DNA from: Sphingomonas faeni
GTDB taxonomy: Bacteria > Pseudomonadota > Alphaproteobacteria > Sphingomonadales > Sphingomonadaceae
Length of the DNA stretch: 64,000 nucleotides
Assembly (NCBI RefSeq): GCF_003053745.1
Contig: NZ_QAYE01000002.1
Coordinates: forward strand, 62,001-126,000
Reading direction: 5' to 3'
The notes beneath the pieces are model-generated. The model was not told the origin of the DNA. It was given only the letters and a program-made list of their open reading frames with translations, and did no database searches. A program made the translations under genes and the position numbers. Positions 42,814 through 52,286 of the stretch are shown in pieces. Numbering within the stretch: the first letter of the stretch is position 1; every line of letters begins with the position of its first letter.

Positions 42814-43932
42814 ATGTCCTACGCGAAGCTGAGGCTCGATGATGACGAGCGGCGGATCATGCAGGTCCTCCGGTCGGTCGGCGCACGGTCGCGCAAACAG
42901 CTCGCCGCCGATCTCGCGATGAGTGCGTCGAAGCTGACACGACTGTCGAGCAACCTGCTGGCACATGGACTGATCGAGGAATGTCCGAGTTCGGAGCCGA
43001 TGACGCCGGGCCGGCCGGCGGTGCCGCTCCGCATCTCGCCCGACGCGGGCTATTCGGTCGGCGCGATGCTCCACCGCGGACTGATGGAGGTGGCGCTAGT
43101 CGATTATGCCGGCGGCGTGATCGCGCACAGCTCCCAGCCATTCGACGATCCCGATCCGCGCATCTTCGCCGCGCGCGTAACGGCGTCGATGCACGACATG
43201 GCGATCGAGAACCGGTTGCTCGGGCGGCGATTGCTGGGGGTCGGGATCGGCGTCCCCGGGTCGTCGCTATCTCCCGAGGGGAATCGGCGCTGGACGGTCG
43301 ACAGCCTGGCCGCATGGCGCGGGATCGATCTGAAGACGCTGTTCGAGGAGCATATCGGGCATCAGATCTGGATCGAGAACGACGCCAACACCGCTGCGCT
43401 CGCGGAATATTACGTCGGCGGGCTGATGCGCCGGTGTTCGACCGCGGTGGTGATCCTGCTCGGTCACGGGATCGGCGCGGGGATCATCGTCGAAGGCCGT
43501 ATCCTGCGCGGGGCGATGGCGAGCGCGGGTGAAATCGGCTGCCTCTATCCGACGAACGAACCCCGTCCTTCGACGCTGGATTTGCTCTCCACCTTACGCG
43601 ACGAGGGGTGCGCGATACGCTCGTTGGTGGACTTCGACGAAGTCACTGCGGGATATGAAACGGTCGTTGATCGATGGGTGCGGCGCGCGGCGAAGCAGAT
43701 CGAACCGATCATAAACTGGGGCGTCGCGTGGATCGACCCTGGCGAGTTCGTGATCTCCAGCCCGCTTCCGGCTCCCATCCTGCAATCGCTGGTCGATCAT
43801 ATCGATTTCGGCGCGATGCACATCGGCGATCATTGCAGCGAAATGCCGCGCGTATCGGTCTCGACTCTGGAAGGCAGCGCGGCGACGATCGGCGCTGCGC
43901 TGCTCCCCATTCACGCCACCGCGGTGGTGTAG
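42814..43932 (+). CDS. ROK-family transcriptional repressor
   Basis: 372 aa. An N-terminal winged helix-turn-helix (about residues 9-65: RRIMQVLRSVGARSRKQLAA, then DLAMSASKLTRLSSNLLAHG) is joined to a ROK sugar-kinase-like domain: LLGVGIGVPGSSLSPEGNRR, IWIENDANTAALAEYYVGG, VVILLGHGIGAGIIVEGRIL, AGEIGCLYP. The usual ROK zinc motif (CxCGxxGC) is not evident, as in some regulators that have lost it. It is divergent from the mannoside operon with a 26-bp palindrome between, so it probably represses the operon until a sugar or sugar phosphate binds. Confidence 0.9.
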   Translation: MSYAKLRLDDDERRIMQVLRSVGARSRKQLAADLAMSASKLTRLSSNLLAHGLIEECPSSEPMTPGRPAVPLRISPDAGYSVGAMLHRGLMEVALVDYAGGVIAHSSQPFDDPDPRIFAARVTASMHDMAIENRLLGRRLLGVGIGVPGSSLSPEGNRRWTVDSLAAWRGIDLKTLFEEHIGHQIWIENDANTAALAEYYVGGLMRRCSTAVVILLGHGIGAGIIVEGRILRGAMASAGEIGCLYPTNEPRPSTLDLLSTLRDEGCAIRSLVDFDEVTAGYETVVDRWVRRAAKQIEPIINWGVAWIDPGEFVISSPLPAPILQSLVDHIDFGAMHIGDHCSEMPRVSVSTLEGSAATIGAALLPIHATAVV

Positions 43933-43963
43933 ACACGCGTCGAACAGGAGCGTGACAGCCGCC

Positions 43964-43983
43964 GACCGGCGAACGAGCCGGTC
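43964..43983 (+). terminator. Hairpin after the ROK gene, possible terminator
   Basis: GACCGGC-GAACGA-GCCGGTC is a perfect 7-bp stem with a six-base loop, 31 bases after the ROK stop. It lacks a T run, so termination strength is uncertain. Confidence 0.4.
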
Positions 43984-44318
43984 CGCTGTCGAACGCTGAG
44001 ATGGTGTAAGCCGGCTTCGTCCAGACGTCGGCAGCGGCAACTGTACCGCTGATGCCAACCGTTTTCCGGGTCGGTATGCGATCTCGGAACCCGTCGGTCG
44101 CCACGCAGCGGCATTATGACGGATAGTGACGATTCGGATAAAGCTTCGAAGCAAAGCTCAACATACCGTCGAATATTAATCGGCTCACGCGTGACAAGCG
44201 ACGTTGCGTGGCTGACCAACGATCTGATCCCCTATCGTCCTTATCGGCACCGCTACGTTCTGGCCTTGATCAACGAGCCCGTATTCCACTGTGTTGCTAT
44301 GTCCGGTGGCGATAGTCG

Positions 44319-44333
44319 AACCGCCATGCGGTT
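44319..44333 (-). terminator. Hairpin after the histidine kinase gene, possible terminator
   Basis: AACCGC-CAT-GCGGTT is a perfect 6-bp stem just two bases beyond the kinase stop codon; there is no T run. Confidence 0.3.
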
Positions 44334-44335
44334 TG

Positions 44336-45652
44336 CTATCTGTCTCGCCGTTGTGTCGATCCGAACGTCATCTCGAAGCACAGTCCCTTGTCGCCGGGTC
44401 CGGGCGCGACGTCGAGCAGGCCAAGATGCGCACGTGCCACGCGGTCGACGATCGACAGGCCGATTCCCGAGCCTTCCGACCGTGATCCGTCACCGCGCCA
44501 GAAACGGTGCTTGAGCCGGGCGAGATGCTCGGGTGCCACGCCAACGCCGTCGTCGATCACACCGATACGTGCACCCGGGCCGACGCGCACGACGATCGCG
44601 GTGCCGGGGGCGGTATGGCGCACGGCGTTGTCGACGAGATTCTCGAGCGCGAGGAGTATGGCGCCGGGATAGCCGATGCTACCGGTATCGGCTGACAGGT
44701 CTTCCAGCGCGATCGTTCGGCCGGCTGCAAGGATGCCGGGTGCACGACCAGCGACGACCGCTTCCGTCAAGGCGGCAAGGTCGAGTGGTTCGCCGGCATC
44801 TTCGACCGGCCGTTCGAGGTCGGCGAGCGCGAGCATTTGCGCGACGACGCGGGCGGCGCGGTCCACCGACGCGAGCAGCGCGTCCTTCACGGCCGCGTCG
44901 TCGACCGCGTCGGCGCGAAGGCGGATCACGGCGAGCGGCGTGCGCAGTTCGTGCGCGATGTCGGCGGCGAATGCAGCCTGCGTCCGGAACCCGTCCTCGA
45001 GCCGGTCGAGGGCTTCGTTCGTGGCGGCAGCCAGCGGCTCGACCTCGGACGGCAGTATGCCGCGCGGCAACCGAGTGTCGAGCGTGCGCGGGCCGATCGC
45101 GGCGGCGGTCGCCGACACCGCCTGCATCCGCCGGGTGAGGCGTCGGGTCAGCAGCGCACCGATCAACGGTACTAGCGCGGCGATCGGCAGGATGAGCAGC
45201 GCGAACCGCTTGAGGAAGGCGCTGACGATGTCGTCGGTGATGACTTCGGGCGCAGCGCTGTCCTGCGACGCGACGATCCAGCGACCGCCGGCGATTGGTA
45301 CGCTGTACGCCTCGATCACGCCACGGCGGAAGAAATGTGCGCCGTGGTCCATCGGTACGGCGGCGACGATCCGGGGGCGAGCCGGGCCTTTCGCGATCAG
45401 GACGGCGCGGCTGCGGTCGACGATCGCGACCGCCATTCCGTCGGTCAGGACATCGCTGGGCAGCGTGACCAGAGGCAGGGCGCTGGCGACGATCGCGGCC
45501 TGTTGGCGGAGCAAGCGGCGCTGGTAGTGATCGGCGGTACTGTGGAGCAGAGCCGCGACGCCGAGCGATAGCGCGATCGTGGCGATCAGCGCGGTGGCGA
45601 TATGGAGCGCAACGAACTGGCCCAATAGCGACCGGGGCAGCTGTAGCCTCAC
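44336..45652 (-). CDS. Sensor histidine kinase of a two-component system
   Basis: 438 aa from a GTG overlapping the response-regulator stop (GTGA). Two membrane helices (LHIATALIATIALSLGVAAL, about 18-37, and FALLILPIAALVPLIGALLT, about 165-185) flank a periplasmic sensor domain of about 125 residues. HAMP, then the H-box AHELRTPLAVIRLRADAV, N-box ALENLVDNAVRHT, G1 GVIDDGVGV and G2 GSGIGLSIVDRVA follow. It is co-expressed with the OmpR-type regulator and divergent from the heavy-metal RND operon. The arrangement suggests it senses a periplasmic metal such as copper or zinc, though no metal-ligand cluster is obvious. Confidence 0.9.
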   Translation of the reverse strand: MRLQLPRSLLGQFVALHIATALIATIALSLGVAALLHSTADHYQRRLLRQQAAIVASALPLVTLPSDVLTDGMAVAIVDRSRAVLIAKGPARPRIVAAVPMDHGAHFFRRGVIEAYSVPIAGGRWIVASQDSAAPEVITDDIVSAFLKRFALLILPIAALVPLIGALLTRRLTRRMQAVSATAAAIGPRTLDTRLPRGILPSEVEPLAAATNEALDRLEDGFRTQAAFAADIAHELRTPLAVIRLRADAVDDAAVKDALLASVDRAARVVAQMLALADLERPVEDAGEPLDLAALTEAVVAGRAPGILAAGRTIALEDLSADTGSIGYPGAILLALENLVDNAVRHTAPGTAIVVRVGPGARIGVIDDGVGVAPEHLARLKHRFWRGDGSRSEGSGIGLSIVDRVARAHLGLLDVAPGPGDKGLCFEMTFGSTQRRDR

Positions 45653-46323
45653 GGCTTGACCACGATGATGTAGCCGACGCCGCGTACCGTCTCGATCCGT
45701 GCACCGCTCTCGGCCTCCTCGAGCTTCTTGCGCAGGCGGTGGACATAGACCTCGACGGCATTCGAGCCGAGCTCGCCGCCGAGCCCGAACAGGTGATCCT
45801 CGGCGATCCGCTTCGGCACGACGTTGCCGGCGCGGCGGAGCAGAAGTTCGAGCAGTTCGGTCTCGCGGACCGACAACGCGATCGTCGTGCCCTCGACATG
45901 CGCGACACGGATTTCGATGTCGAACACCAGCCGTCCGCACGTCAGCGACTTGCCGAGATACCCCCCTTGGCGACGGAGGACCGCGAGCAGGCGTGCATGG
46001 AGTTCGTCGACGTCGAACGGCTTCACGAGATAATCGTCAGCGCCTTCGTTCAGGCCGCGGATACGGGCGTCGATCGTACCACGCGCCGTGAGAATGAGGA
46101 CGGGGCGCGTGTCGCCGCGTGCGCGCATCCGGTGGAGCAGCGCGAGCCCATCTTCGTCCGGCAGCCCGAGATCGAGCAGGACCGCCGCGTAGTCGCCGTC
46201 CTTCAGATACGCCTCCGCCTCGTCGCCATTGTGCGCGAGATCCACCGCGAAACCACGTGGCGCCAGCGCCGCGGTCAGCGCCTGCGGCAGATCGCGGTCG
46301 TCTTCGATCAACAGCACCCGCAT
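45649..46323 (-). CDS. OmpR/PhoB-family response regulator
   Basis: 224 aa. The receiver domain (1-115) has the acidic pair in LLIEDDRDL, phospho-acceptor Asp in AAVLLDLGLPDEDG, and LTARGTIDARIRGLNEGADD with VKPF. The C-terminal winged helix (about 125-224) has LSVRETELLELLLRRAGNVV and SNAVEVYVHRLRKKLEEAES, ending VRGVGYIIVV. An alternative ATG at 46338 would add five residues. It probably activates the divergent RND operon through the GTAAGC direct repeat at 46371-46387. Confidence 0.92.
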   Translation of the reverse strand: MRVLLIEDDRDLPQALTAALAPRGFAVDLAHNGDEAEAYLKDGDYAAVLLDLGLPDEDGLALLHRMRARGDTRPVLILTARGTIDARIRGLNEGADDYLVKPFDVDELHARLLAVLRRQGGYLGKSLTCGRLVFDIEIRVAHVEGTTIALSVRETELLELLLRRAGNVVPKRIAEDHLFGLGGELGSNAVEVYVHRLRKKLEEAESGARIETVRGVGYIIVVKP

Positions 46324-46370
46324 CGAATTCGACCTCATATCGCCGCCAATATTGCGGCAGCGCAGCATCC

Positions 46371-46387
46371 GTAAGCGCGCTGTAAGC
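46371..46387. promoter_or_regulatory. Candidate response-regulator box (direct repeat)
   Basis: GTAAGC, five bases, GTAAGC: an exact hexamer repeat with 11-bp spacing, as OmpR/PhoB-type dimers bind. It lies in the divergent intergenic region 44 bp before the RND adaptor ATG. A separate palindrome GCCGC-caatatt-GCGGC at 46342-46358 lies just ahead of the regulator's start. Confidence 0.45.
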
Positions 46388-46430
46388 CAGCGGCGCTAGC
46401 GGCTCCAGTCTAATCCCCAAGGGGCTGATT

Positions 46431-47693
46431 ATGCACGCATCGACGACACCCGAAACGCTCCCCCCTGCCGCCATGCTTTCCCGTTCTGCGCAGATGCGCT
46501 GGCTCGGGATCGCCGCTGGCGTGATTGTCGGGCTGGTGCTGATCGTCGTGCTGATCGGCAAGTTCACGCATCACGAGCCTGCGCCTGCAACGGTCACGCC
46601 GGCAGGGACGTTCCGGCCGACCAAGGATCAGATGGCCGGGCTGACGACGATGCCTGTCGGCTATGGTGCATCCGATGCGCGGACGTTGGCGAGCGGCGCG
46701 ATCACGGTCGATGGCGATCGCAGCACGCCGGTGCTGATGCCCTATTCGGGGCAGGTGGTGCGTGTGCTCGCCGATGCTGGGCAGCGCGTGACGCAAGGCC
46801 AGCCGCTGATGCTGGTGAAGACGAGCGATTTCGTCGATGCGCGCAGTGGCCTTTTCGCGGCAAGGGCGGCGGCGCAGAACGCGCAGGCGCAGCTTGCGAC
46901 CGCCGCGCGGACTGCCGAACGCCAGCGGCTGATCTACGAGACGGCCGGCGGCGCGCTGAAGGACTATCAGCAGGCCAAGACCGATCTCGCCGCCGCGCAG
47001 GCGACCGCACGCACGGCCGCTGCGTCGCTCGGTGCCGCCCGCGACAAGTTGGCGATCCTCGGCAAATCGCAGGGCGAGATCTCACGCCTGGAGAATGTCG
47101 GCGAAGTCTCGGGTATCCATGACGTGACCACGCTGCATGCGCCGATCTCCGGTCTGATCGCGTCACGCGACGTATCGGCGGGGCAGTATCTGTCGCAGGG
47201 CGGCGACAAGCCGGTGATGACGATCACCGATCCGTCGCGCGTCTGGCTGATCGCACAACTCGCCGAGGGCGATGCGAGCGCTGTGCATCTCGGCGACAGC
47301 GTCACGGTGACGACGCCCGCGCTGCCGGGGCGCAGCTTCCACGCGACGATCGACCTGGTCGGCGCCGCGCTCGATCCGCAGAGCCACCGCCTGCCGGTGC
47401 GCGCGACCATCGCCAACCCGGACGGGGCGCTGAAACCGCAGATGTTCGCGAGCTTCTCGATCCAACGCCCGCACAGCGGCGACGCGTTGCTGGTACCTGC
47501 GGCGGCCGTGATTCATGAAGGCGACGATGCGCGCGTGTGGGTGGTCCGGCCCGACGGCCTGCTGGTCGCGCGGAAAGTGACCGCGGGCGAGGAGCAGGAT
47601 GGCAAGGTCACGATCACCGCGGGGCTCAAGTCCGGCGAGCGGATCGTCACCGCGGGTGCGCTGTTCGTCAACGAAGCCGGTCTCGGCGAATGA
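46431..47693 (+). CDS. Heavy-metal RND periplasmic adaptor, CusB/CzcB-like
   Basis: 420 aa membrane-fusion protein with AAGGGG before the ATG. An N-terminal anchor (GIAAGVIVGLVLIVVLIG, about 25-42) is followed by DQMAGLTTMPVGYGASDART, the lipoyl half-motif (MPYSGQVVRVLADAGQRVTQ), a helical hairpin, TTLHAPISGLIASRDVSAGQ and the C-terminal GLKSGERIVTAGALFVNEAG typical of CzcB/CusB. No His-rich extension or Met triad for metal delivery is evident. It is translationally coupled to the RND gene (ATGA) and divergent from the two-component genes. Confidence 0.9.
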   Translation: MHASTTPETLPPAAMLSRSAQMRWLGIAAGVIVGLVLIVVLIGKFTHHEPAPATVTPAGTFRPTKDQMAGLTTMPVGYGASDARTLASGAITVDGDRSTPVLMPYSGQVVRVLADAGQRVTQGQPLMLVKTSDFVDARSGLFAARAAAQNAQAQLATAARTAERQRLIYETAGGALKDYQQAKTDLAAAQATARTAAASLGAARDKLAILGKSQGEISRLENVGEVSGIHDVTTLHAPISGLIASRDVSAGQYLSQGGDKPVMTITDPSRVWLIAQLAEGDASAVHLGDSVTVTTPALPGRSFHATIDLVGAALDPQSHRLPVRATIANPDGALKPQMFASFSIQRPHSGDALLVPAAAVIHEGDDARVWVVRPDGLLVARKVTAGEEQDGKVTITAGLKSGERIVTAGALFVNEAGLGE

Positions 47694-50600
47694 ACCGGAT
47701 CGTCGAATTCGCGCTGCGTCAGCGGCTCCTGATCGTCGGCATCTTTGTCGCCATGCTGGTGGCGGGGGGCGTCGGCTTCTACAATCTCAACATCGAGGCG
47801 TATCCTGACCCGGTCCCGCCGATGGTCGAGATCATCACCCAGACCCAGGGCCTGTCGGCCGAGGAGATGGAGCGCAACGTCACCATCCCGATCGAGGTCG
47901 GCATGGCGGGCATCCCGCATCTGACCGCGATCCGCGCGATCTCGCTGTTCGGGCTGTCGGACATCAAGATCCAGTTCAGCTACGACCTGACCAACGATCA
48001 GGCCAAGCAACAGGTCATCAACCGCCTGTCGCAGCTCCCGCCGCTCCAGGGTGGCGCACAGCCGACCTTGTCCCCGACCAGCCCGGTCGGCGAGATTTTC
48101 CGCTACAAGATCACCGCACCGAAGGGCTATTCGGTGATGGATCTCAAGACGTTGCAGGACTGGGTCCTCCAGCGCCGGTTCAAGCGCATTCCGGGCGTTA
48201 TCGACGTCACCGGCTGGGGCGGCAAGCTGCGCACCTACGACGTGGTGATCGACAATGACCGGCTCGCCGCGCACAACGTGACCGTGTCGCAGGTGCTGGC
48301 GGCGCTCGCCAAGAGCGACGGCAATGTCGGCGGCCAGACGATCAATTTCGGTGCGCAGGCGGCGATCGTCCGCGGCATCGGCCTGATCCAGTCGGTCGGC
48401 GGCATCGAGAACGTGCTCGTCGGCACCGGCGGCGGCCAGCCGGTGCTGCTCAAGGACGTCGCGCACGTCCGCATCGGCAATGCGCCACGGCTCGGCATCG
48501 CCGGCTACAACGACCAGGACGACATCGTCCAGGGCATCGTCCTGATGCAGCGCGGCGCGCAGTCGATGCCGACGATCCTCGCCGTGCAGAAGGAAGTGTC
48601 CGACATCAACGCGTCGGGGATCCTGCCGCCGGGCGTCCATCTCGACCGGATCTACGATCGCTCCGACCTGATCCACCTGACGATCCACACCGTGCTGGAA
48701 AACATGGTGGTCGGCATCCTGCTGATCTTCGCGCTCCAGTGGATCTTCCTCGGCAATCTGCGCAGCGCGATCATCGTCTCGGCGACGATCCCGTTCGCGC
48801 TCGCCTTCGCGATCCTGATCCTCGTCTTGCAGGGCGAGAGCGCGAACCTGCTCTCGGTCGGCGCGCTCGATTTCGGGCTCGTTGTCGATGCCTGCGTGAT
48901 CATGGTCGAGAACATCTTCCGCCACATGGTCGAGCGGTCCGCGCATGTCGAAAACGGCAAGGGGCATTACACACTCGCCAACCGCTTCTCGGCGGTGCTG
49001 GGCGCCAGTTCCGAGGTCAGCCGCGGCATCTTCTTCGCCGCCGCGATCATCATCGCGAGCTTCCTGCCGCTGTTCACGCTGACCGGCGTGGAAGGCCATA
49101 TCTTCGGACCGATGGCGAAGACCTATGCCTATGCGATCACCGGCGGCCTGATCGCGACCTTCACGGTCGCGCCGGTGCTGGCGACGATGCTGCTGCCCGA
49201 CAAATTGTCTGAGGTCGAGACGTGGATCGTCGGCAAACTGCGCCGCGTCTACGAGCCGGCGGCGGCGTTCGCGCTAGGCAACCGGGTCGTCGCGATCGGT
49301 GGCGCGCTGCTGCTGATGGCGGTCGCTCTGGTCGGCGTGCGGTCGCTCGGGATCGAGTTCCTGCCGCATCTCGAAGAGGGCAACATGTATATCCGTGCGA
49401 CGCTGCCCGCGTCGGTCAGCCTCGAGGCGGGGCAGCCGGTGGTCAACGGCGTCCGCCGCATCCTGATGCAATATCCCGAGGTGCAGGCGGTGTTGTCGGC
49501 ACACGGTCGCCCGGACGACGGGACGGATTCGACAGGCTTCTTCAACGCCGAATATTTCGTGCCGCTGAAGCCGTTCGACACTTGGCCGAGCGGCGTCACC
49601 AAGGAGACGCTGACCGAGGAACTGTCGAAGCGGCTGTCGGCCAAATATCCCGGCGTCGACTTCTCCTTCTCGCAGATCATCGAGGATAACGTCGAGGAGG
49701 CGGCGTCGGGCGTGAAGGGCGCGAACTCGATCAAGCTGTTCGGGCCCGACCTAACCACGCTCGAGAAATATGCCAACCAGATCAAGGCGCAGATGGGCAA
49801 GGTCCGCGGGATCGAGGACCTTGGCGTGTTCCAGTCGCTTGGCCAACCGACCGTGCGGATCGACGTCGATCGCGCGCGTGCCTCGCGCTACGGCCTGACC
49901 CCCGACGACATCAACGCGACGGTTGCCGCGGCGATCGGCGGGCAATCCAATGTCGACCTGTACGAGAAGGGCACCGATCGCCACTTCCCGATCGTCGTCC
50001 GACTAAAACCCGAACAGCGCGACACGATCGACGCGATTCGCCGGATCACGATCGGCGCGCCGTCGCCCGATGGCGCGGGCACGATCCAGGTGCCGCTGTC
50101 CGAGGTCGCCGACGTCAAGCTGACGACCGGTGCGTCGTTCATCTACCGCGAGCATCAGGAACGCTACATCCCGATCAAGTTCTCGGTCCGCGGCCGCGAT
50201 CTCGGCGGCGCGGTCGACGAGGCGCATGCGCGGATCGGCCAGACCGTGCACCTGCCGTCGGGCTATCACCTCGAATGGGCGGGCGAACTCGACAACCTCA
50301 ACAACGCGGTCGCGCGATTGGAAGTGGTGGTGCCGATCAGCCTGCTGGTGATCCTGCTGCTGCTCTATGCGAACTTCGGCTCGATCCGCGACAGCCTGCT
50401 GGCGTTCTCGGCGATCCCGATGGCGATCATCGGCGGCGTGCTCGCGCTCGCGCTGACCGGGACCGCGTTCAGCATCTCGTCGGCGATTGGTTTCGTCGCG
50501 CTGTTCGGGATCGCGGTGATGGACGGGATCCTGGTGGTCACGACCTATAATCACGCCGTCGACGAAGGGTTCGCGCGCGAGAATGCGCTGGCGACCACGG

Positions 50601-50866
50601 TCCGCCACAGCCTTCGCCCGGTGGTGATGACGTGCCTGGTGGCGGCGATCGGCCTGCTCCCCGCCGCGCTGTCGAGCGGGATCGGCAGCCAGGTGCAGAA
50701 GCCGCTCGCGCTGGTCGTGGTCGGGGGCATGACGCTCGCGCCTATCCTGATCCTGCTAGTGCTGCCGGTGCTGATCGCGCGCTTCTCGAAGCGCGTGCCG
50801 CCCGAGGATCGCGGCGCACATGGGCGCGATGTCGGGCACCATCCCAATACCGAGGTTCAAGCATGA
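47690..50866 (+). CDS. Heavy-metal-type RND efflux permease (CusA/CzcA family)
   Basis: 1058 aa. It begins RIVEFALRQRLLIVGIFVAM and NIEAYPDPVPPMVEIITQTQ, the CzcA/CusA N-terminal pattern. The TM4 motif is GALDFGLVVDACVIMVENIF, the HME-type DFGxxVD signature that separates this clade from drug pumps. LEEGNMYIRATLPASVSLEA and the C-terminal IGFVALFGIAVMDGILVVTT are also family-typical. The metal cannot be read from these motifs; some members of this CzcA-like clade have unknown substrates. It lies between adaptor and OMF genes, with ATGA overlaps at both ends. Confidence 0.9.
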   Translation: MNRIVEFALRQRLLIVGIFVAMLVAGGVGFYNLNIEAYPDPVPPMVEIITQTQGLSAEEMERNVTIPIEVGMAGIPHLTAIRAISLFGLSDIKIQFSYDLTNDQAKQQVINRLSQLPPLQGGAQPTLSPTSPVGEIFRYKITAPKGYSVMDLKTLQDWVLQRRFKRIPGVIDVTGWGGKLRTYDVVIDNDRLAAHNVTVSQVLAALAKSDGNVGGQTINFGAQAAIVRGIGLIQSVGGIENVLVGTGGGQPVLLKDVAHVRIGNAPRLGIAGYNDQDDIVQGIVLMQRGAQSMPTILAVQKEVSDINASGILPPGVHLDRIYDRSDLIHLTIHTVLENMVVGILLIFALQWIFLGNLRSAIIVSATIPFALAFAILILVLQGESANLLSVGALDFGLVVDACVIMVENIFRHMVERSAHVENGKGHYTLANRFSAVLGASSEVSRGIFFAAAIIIASFLPLFTLTGVEGHIFGPMAKTYAYAITGGLIATFTVAPVLATMLLPDKLSEVETWIVGKLRRVYEPAAAFALGNRVVAIGGALLLMAVALVGVRSLGIEFLPHLEEGNMYIRATLPASVSLEAGQPVVNGVRRILMQYPEVQAVLSAHGRPDDGTDSTGFFNAEYFVPLKPFDTWPSGVTKETLTEELSKRLSAKYPGVDFSFSQIIEDNVEEAASGVKGANSIKLFGPDLTTLEKYANQIKAQMGKVRGIEDLGVFQSLGQPTVRIDVDRARASRYGLTPDDINATVAAAIGGQSNVDLYEKGTDRHFPIVVRLKPEQRDTIDAIRRITIGAPSPDGAGTIQVPLSEVADVKLTTGASFIYREHQERYIPIKFSVRGRDLGGAVDEAHARIGQTVHLPSGYHLEWAGELDNLNNAVARLEVVVPISLLVILLLLYANFGSIRDSLLAFSAIPMAIIGGVLALALTGTAFSISSAIGFVALFGIAVMDGILVVTTYNHAVDEGFARENALATTVRHSLRPVVMTCLVAAIGLLPAALSSGIGSQVQKPLALVVVGGMTLAPILILLVLPVLIARFSKRVPPEDRGAHGRDVGHHPNTEVQA

Positions 50867-52284
50867 AGCGTCTCGCCACTCTCCTGCTCGCGGGCGTCAC
50901 GAGCGCCTGCACGATGGGCCCGCGCAATCTCGACGCGCATGCCAGCCTGCCGCCGACTCCCGCCACACAGACCTTCGCACCGTCAAGCGGCGCGGCGCAG
51001 GCTACTACGCTCGCGGTGGTGCCGGCCGAGTGGTGGCGGACCTTCGGCAGCGCGCAGCTCGACACGCTGGTGAGCGAGGCGCAGTCGCATGCGACCGATA
51101 TCGCCGTGGCCGAAGCGACGCTGCGCCAGTACCGCGAGCAGGGTTCCGCCACGGCGGGCTCGGCGTTGCCGCAGGCCGACGTGAACTATCAGGCGGAGCG
51201 CACGCGGATCTCGAACGCGCTGTCGCCCGCGGTCGCTGACCAGAACCAGCAGCTCTACACGCTGCATACCGCGCAGGTGACGGTGAGCTATGCGCCCGAC
51301 CTGTTCGGCGGCACCCGCTCGAAGATCCGCTCCGCGCGCGCCGCGACCGAGACGCAGCGGCAGCGGCTCGCGGCGGCGAAGACGACGGTGATCGCCAATC
51401 TGGTCGAGGCGGTGATCCAGCGCGCCTCGCTCGCCGATCAGATCATCGCAGCGCAGACCGCGATCTCGGTCAATCGCGACATCCTGCAGACGCTGGTCAA
51501 GCGCCAGCAGCTCGGCGCGGTCGGTGCTGCCGACGTCTCGACGCAACAGGCCGCACTGGCGACTGCCGAGGGTGCGCTGCCCCCGCTCGTCCGCGCCGAA
51601 GCGCATCAGCGCGTGGTGATCGGCACGTTGATCGGACGCTCGGCGGGATCGGACCTGCCGCCGCTGCCCACGCTCGCCTCGCTGACCTTGCCGCGCGACC
51701 TGCCGCTGGTCGTACCCTCCGATCTCGTCGCGCGTCGGCCCGACGTGCTGGCGGCACGCGCTCAGCTCGAAGGGGCAGGGGCGGATGTCGGCACTGCTAT
51801 CGCCGCGCGTCTGCCGGCGATCTCGCTCAGCGGATCGGCGGGCGGGACGTCGGAACGGTTCGGCGACATGTTCAAGAACGGCAACCCGTTCTGGACGCTG
51901 ATCGGCGGGATCACGCAGCCGATCTTCCATGCAGGCGCACTCCGCCATCAGCAGCACGCCGCGGAAGCCGTACTCGAAGGAGCCAAGGCACAGTATCGCG
52001 CGGCTGTGCTCCAGGCGTTCGGCGACGTGTCGGACGCGCTGACCGGCCTGCGTACCGATGCCGACGCACTCGATTCCGCTACGCAGGCGACCGACGCGTC
52101 CGGCCGTGCGCTCGCCTTCGTCCGCCGTCAGCTCGAGCTCGGCGACGTCGGCACGCCCGCATTGCTCAACGCCACCGCCACCGACGCCCAAGCACGCGGG
52201 CAGGCGGTGCAGGCGCGCGCGGCACGTTTGTCCGACACGGTCGCGCTGTTCCAGGCCGCGGGTGGCGGCGTTTCAGGAGAATAA
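50863..52284 (+). CDS. RND outer-membrane factor lipoprotein (NodT/CusC-like)
   Basis: 473 aa. A lipoprotein-type signal (LATLLLAGVTSACTMGPRN) is followed by two channel repeats: SHATDIAVAEATLRQYREQG near residue 80 and KAQYRAAVLQAFGDVSDALT near 375. SYAPDLFGGTRSKIRSARAA and GGITQPIFHAGALRHQQHAA are also family marks. It completes the tripartite metal-type pump with the two preceding genes, joined by ATGA. It is distinct from the other OMF at 25583. Confidence 0.9.
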   Translation: MKRLATLLLAGVTSACTMGPRNLDAHASLPPTPATQTFAPSSGAAQATTLAVVPAEWWRTFGSAQLDTLVSEAQSHATDIAVAEATLRQYREQGSATAGSALPQADVNYQAERTRISNALSPAVADQNQQLYTLHTAQVTVSYAPDLFGGTRSKIRSARAATETQRQRLAAAKTTVIANLVEAVIQRASLADQIIAAQTAISVNRDILQTLVKRQQLGAVGAADVSTQQAALATAEGALPPLVRAEAHQRVVIGTLIGRSAGSDLPPLPTLASLTLPRDLPLVVPSDLVARRPDVLAARAQLEGAGADVGTAIAARLPAISLSGSAGGTSERFGDMFKNGNPFWTLIGGITQPIFHAGALRHQQHAAEAVLEGAKAQYRAAVLQAFGDVSDALTGLRTDADALDSATQATDASGRALAFVRRQLELGDVGTPALLNATATDAQARGQAVQARAARLSDTVALFQAAGGGVSGE

Positions 52285-52286
52285 CG

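Larger units (their letters stand above)
43933..44335. other. Intergenic region between ROK and histidine kinase genes
   Basis: 403 bases at the convergence of two transcripts, holding a hairpin near each end (43964-43983 and 44319-44333, listed separately) and a moderately AT-rich middle (about 44115-44200). No gene is supported; the + strand open frame from 44116 runs antisense into the kinase gene. Confidence 0.5.

Noticed and set aside
44116..44514. 132-aa + strand frame overlapping the histidine kinase 3' end
   Set aside because: The second half is antisense to the kinase and becomes Arg-rich; no family recognised.
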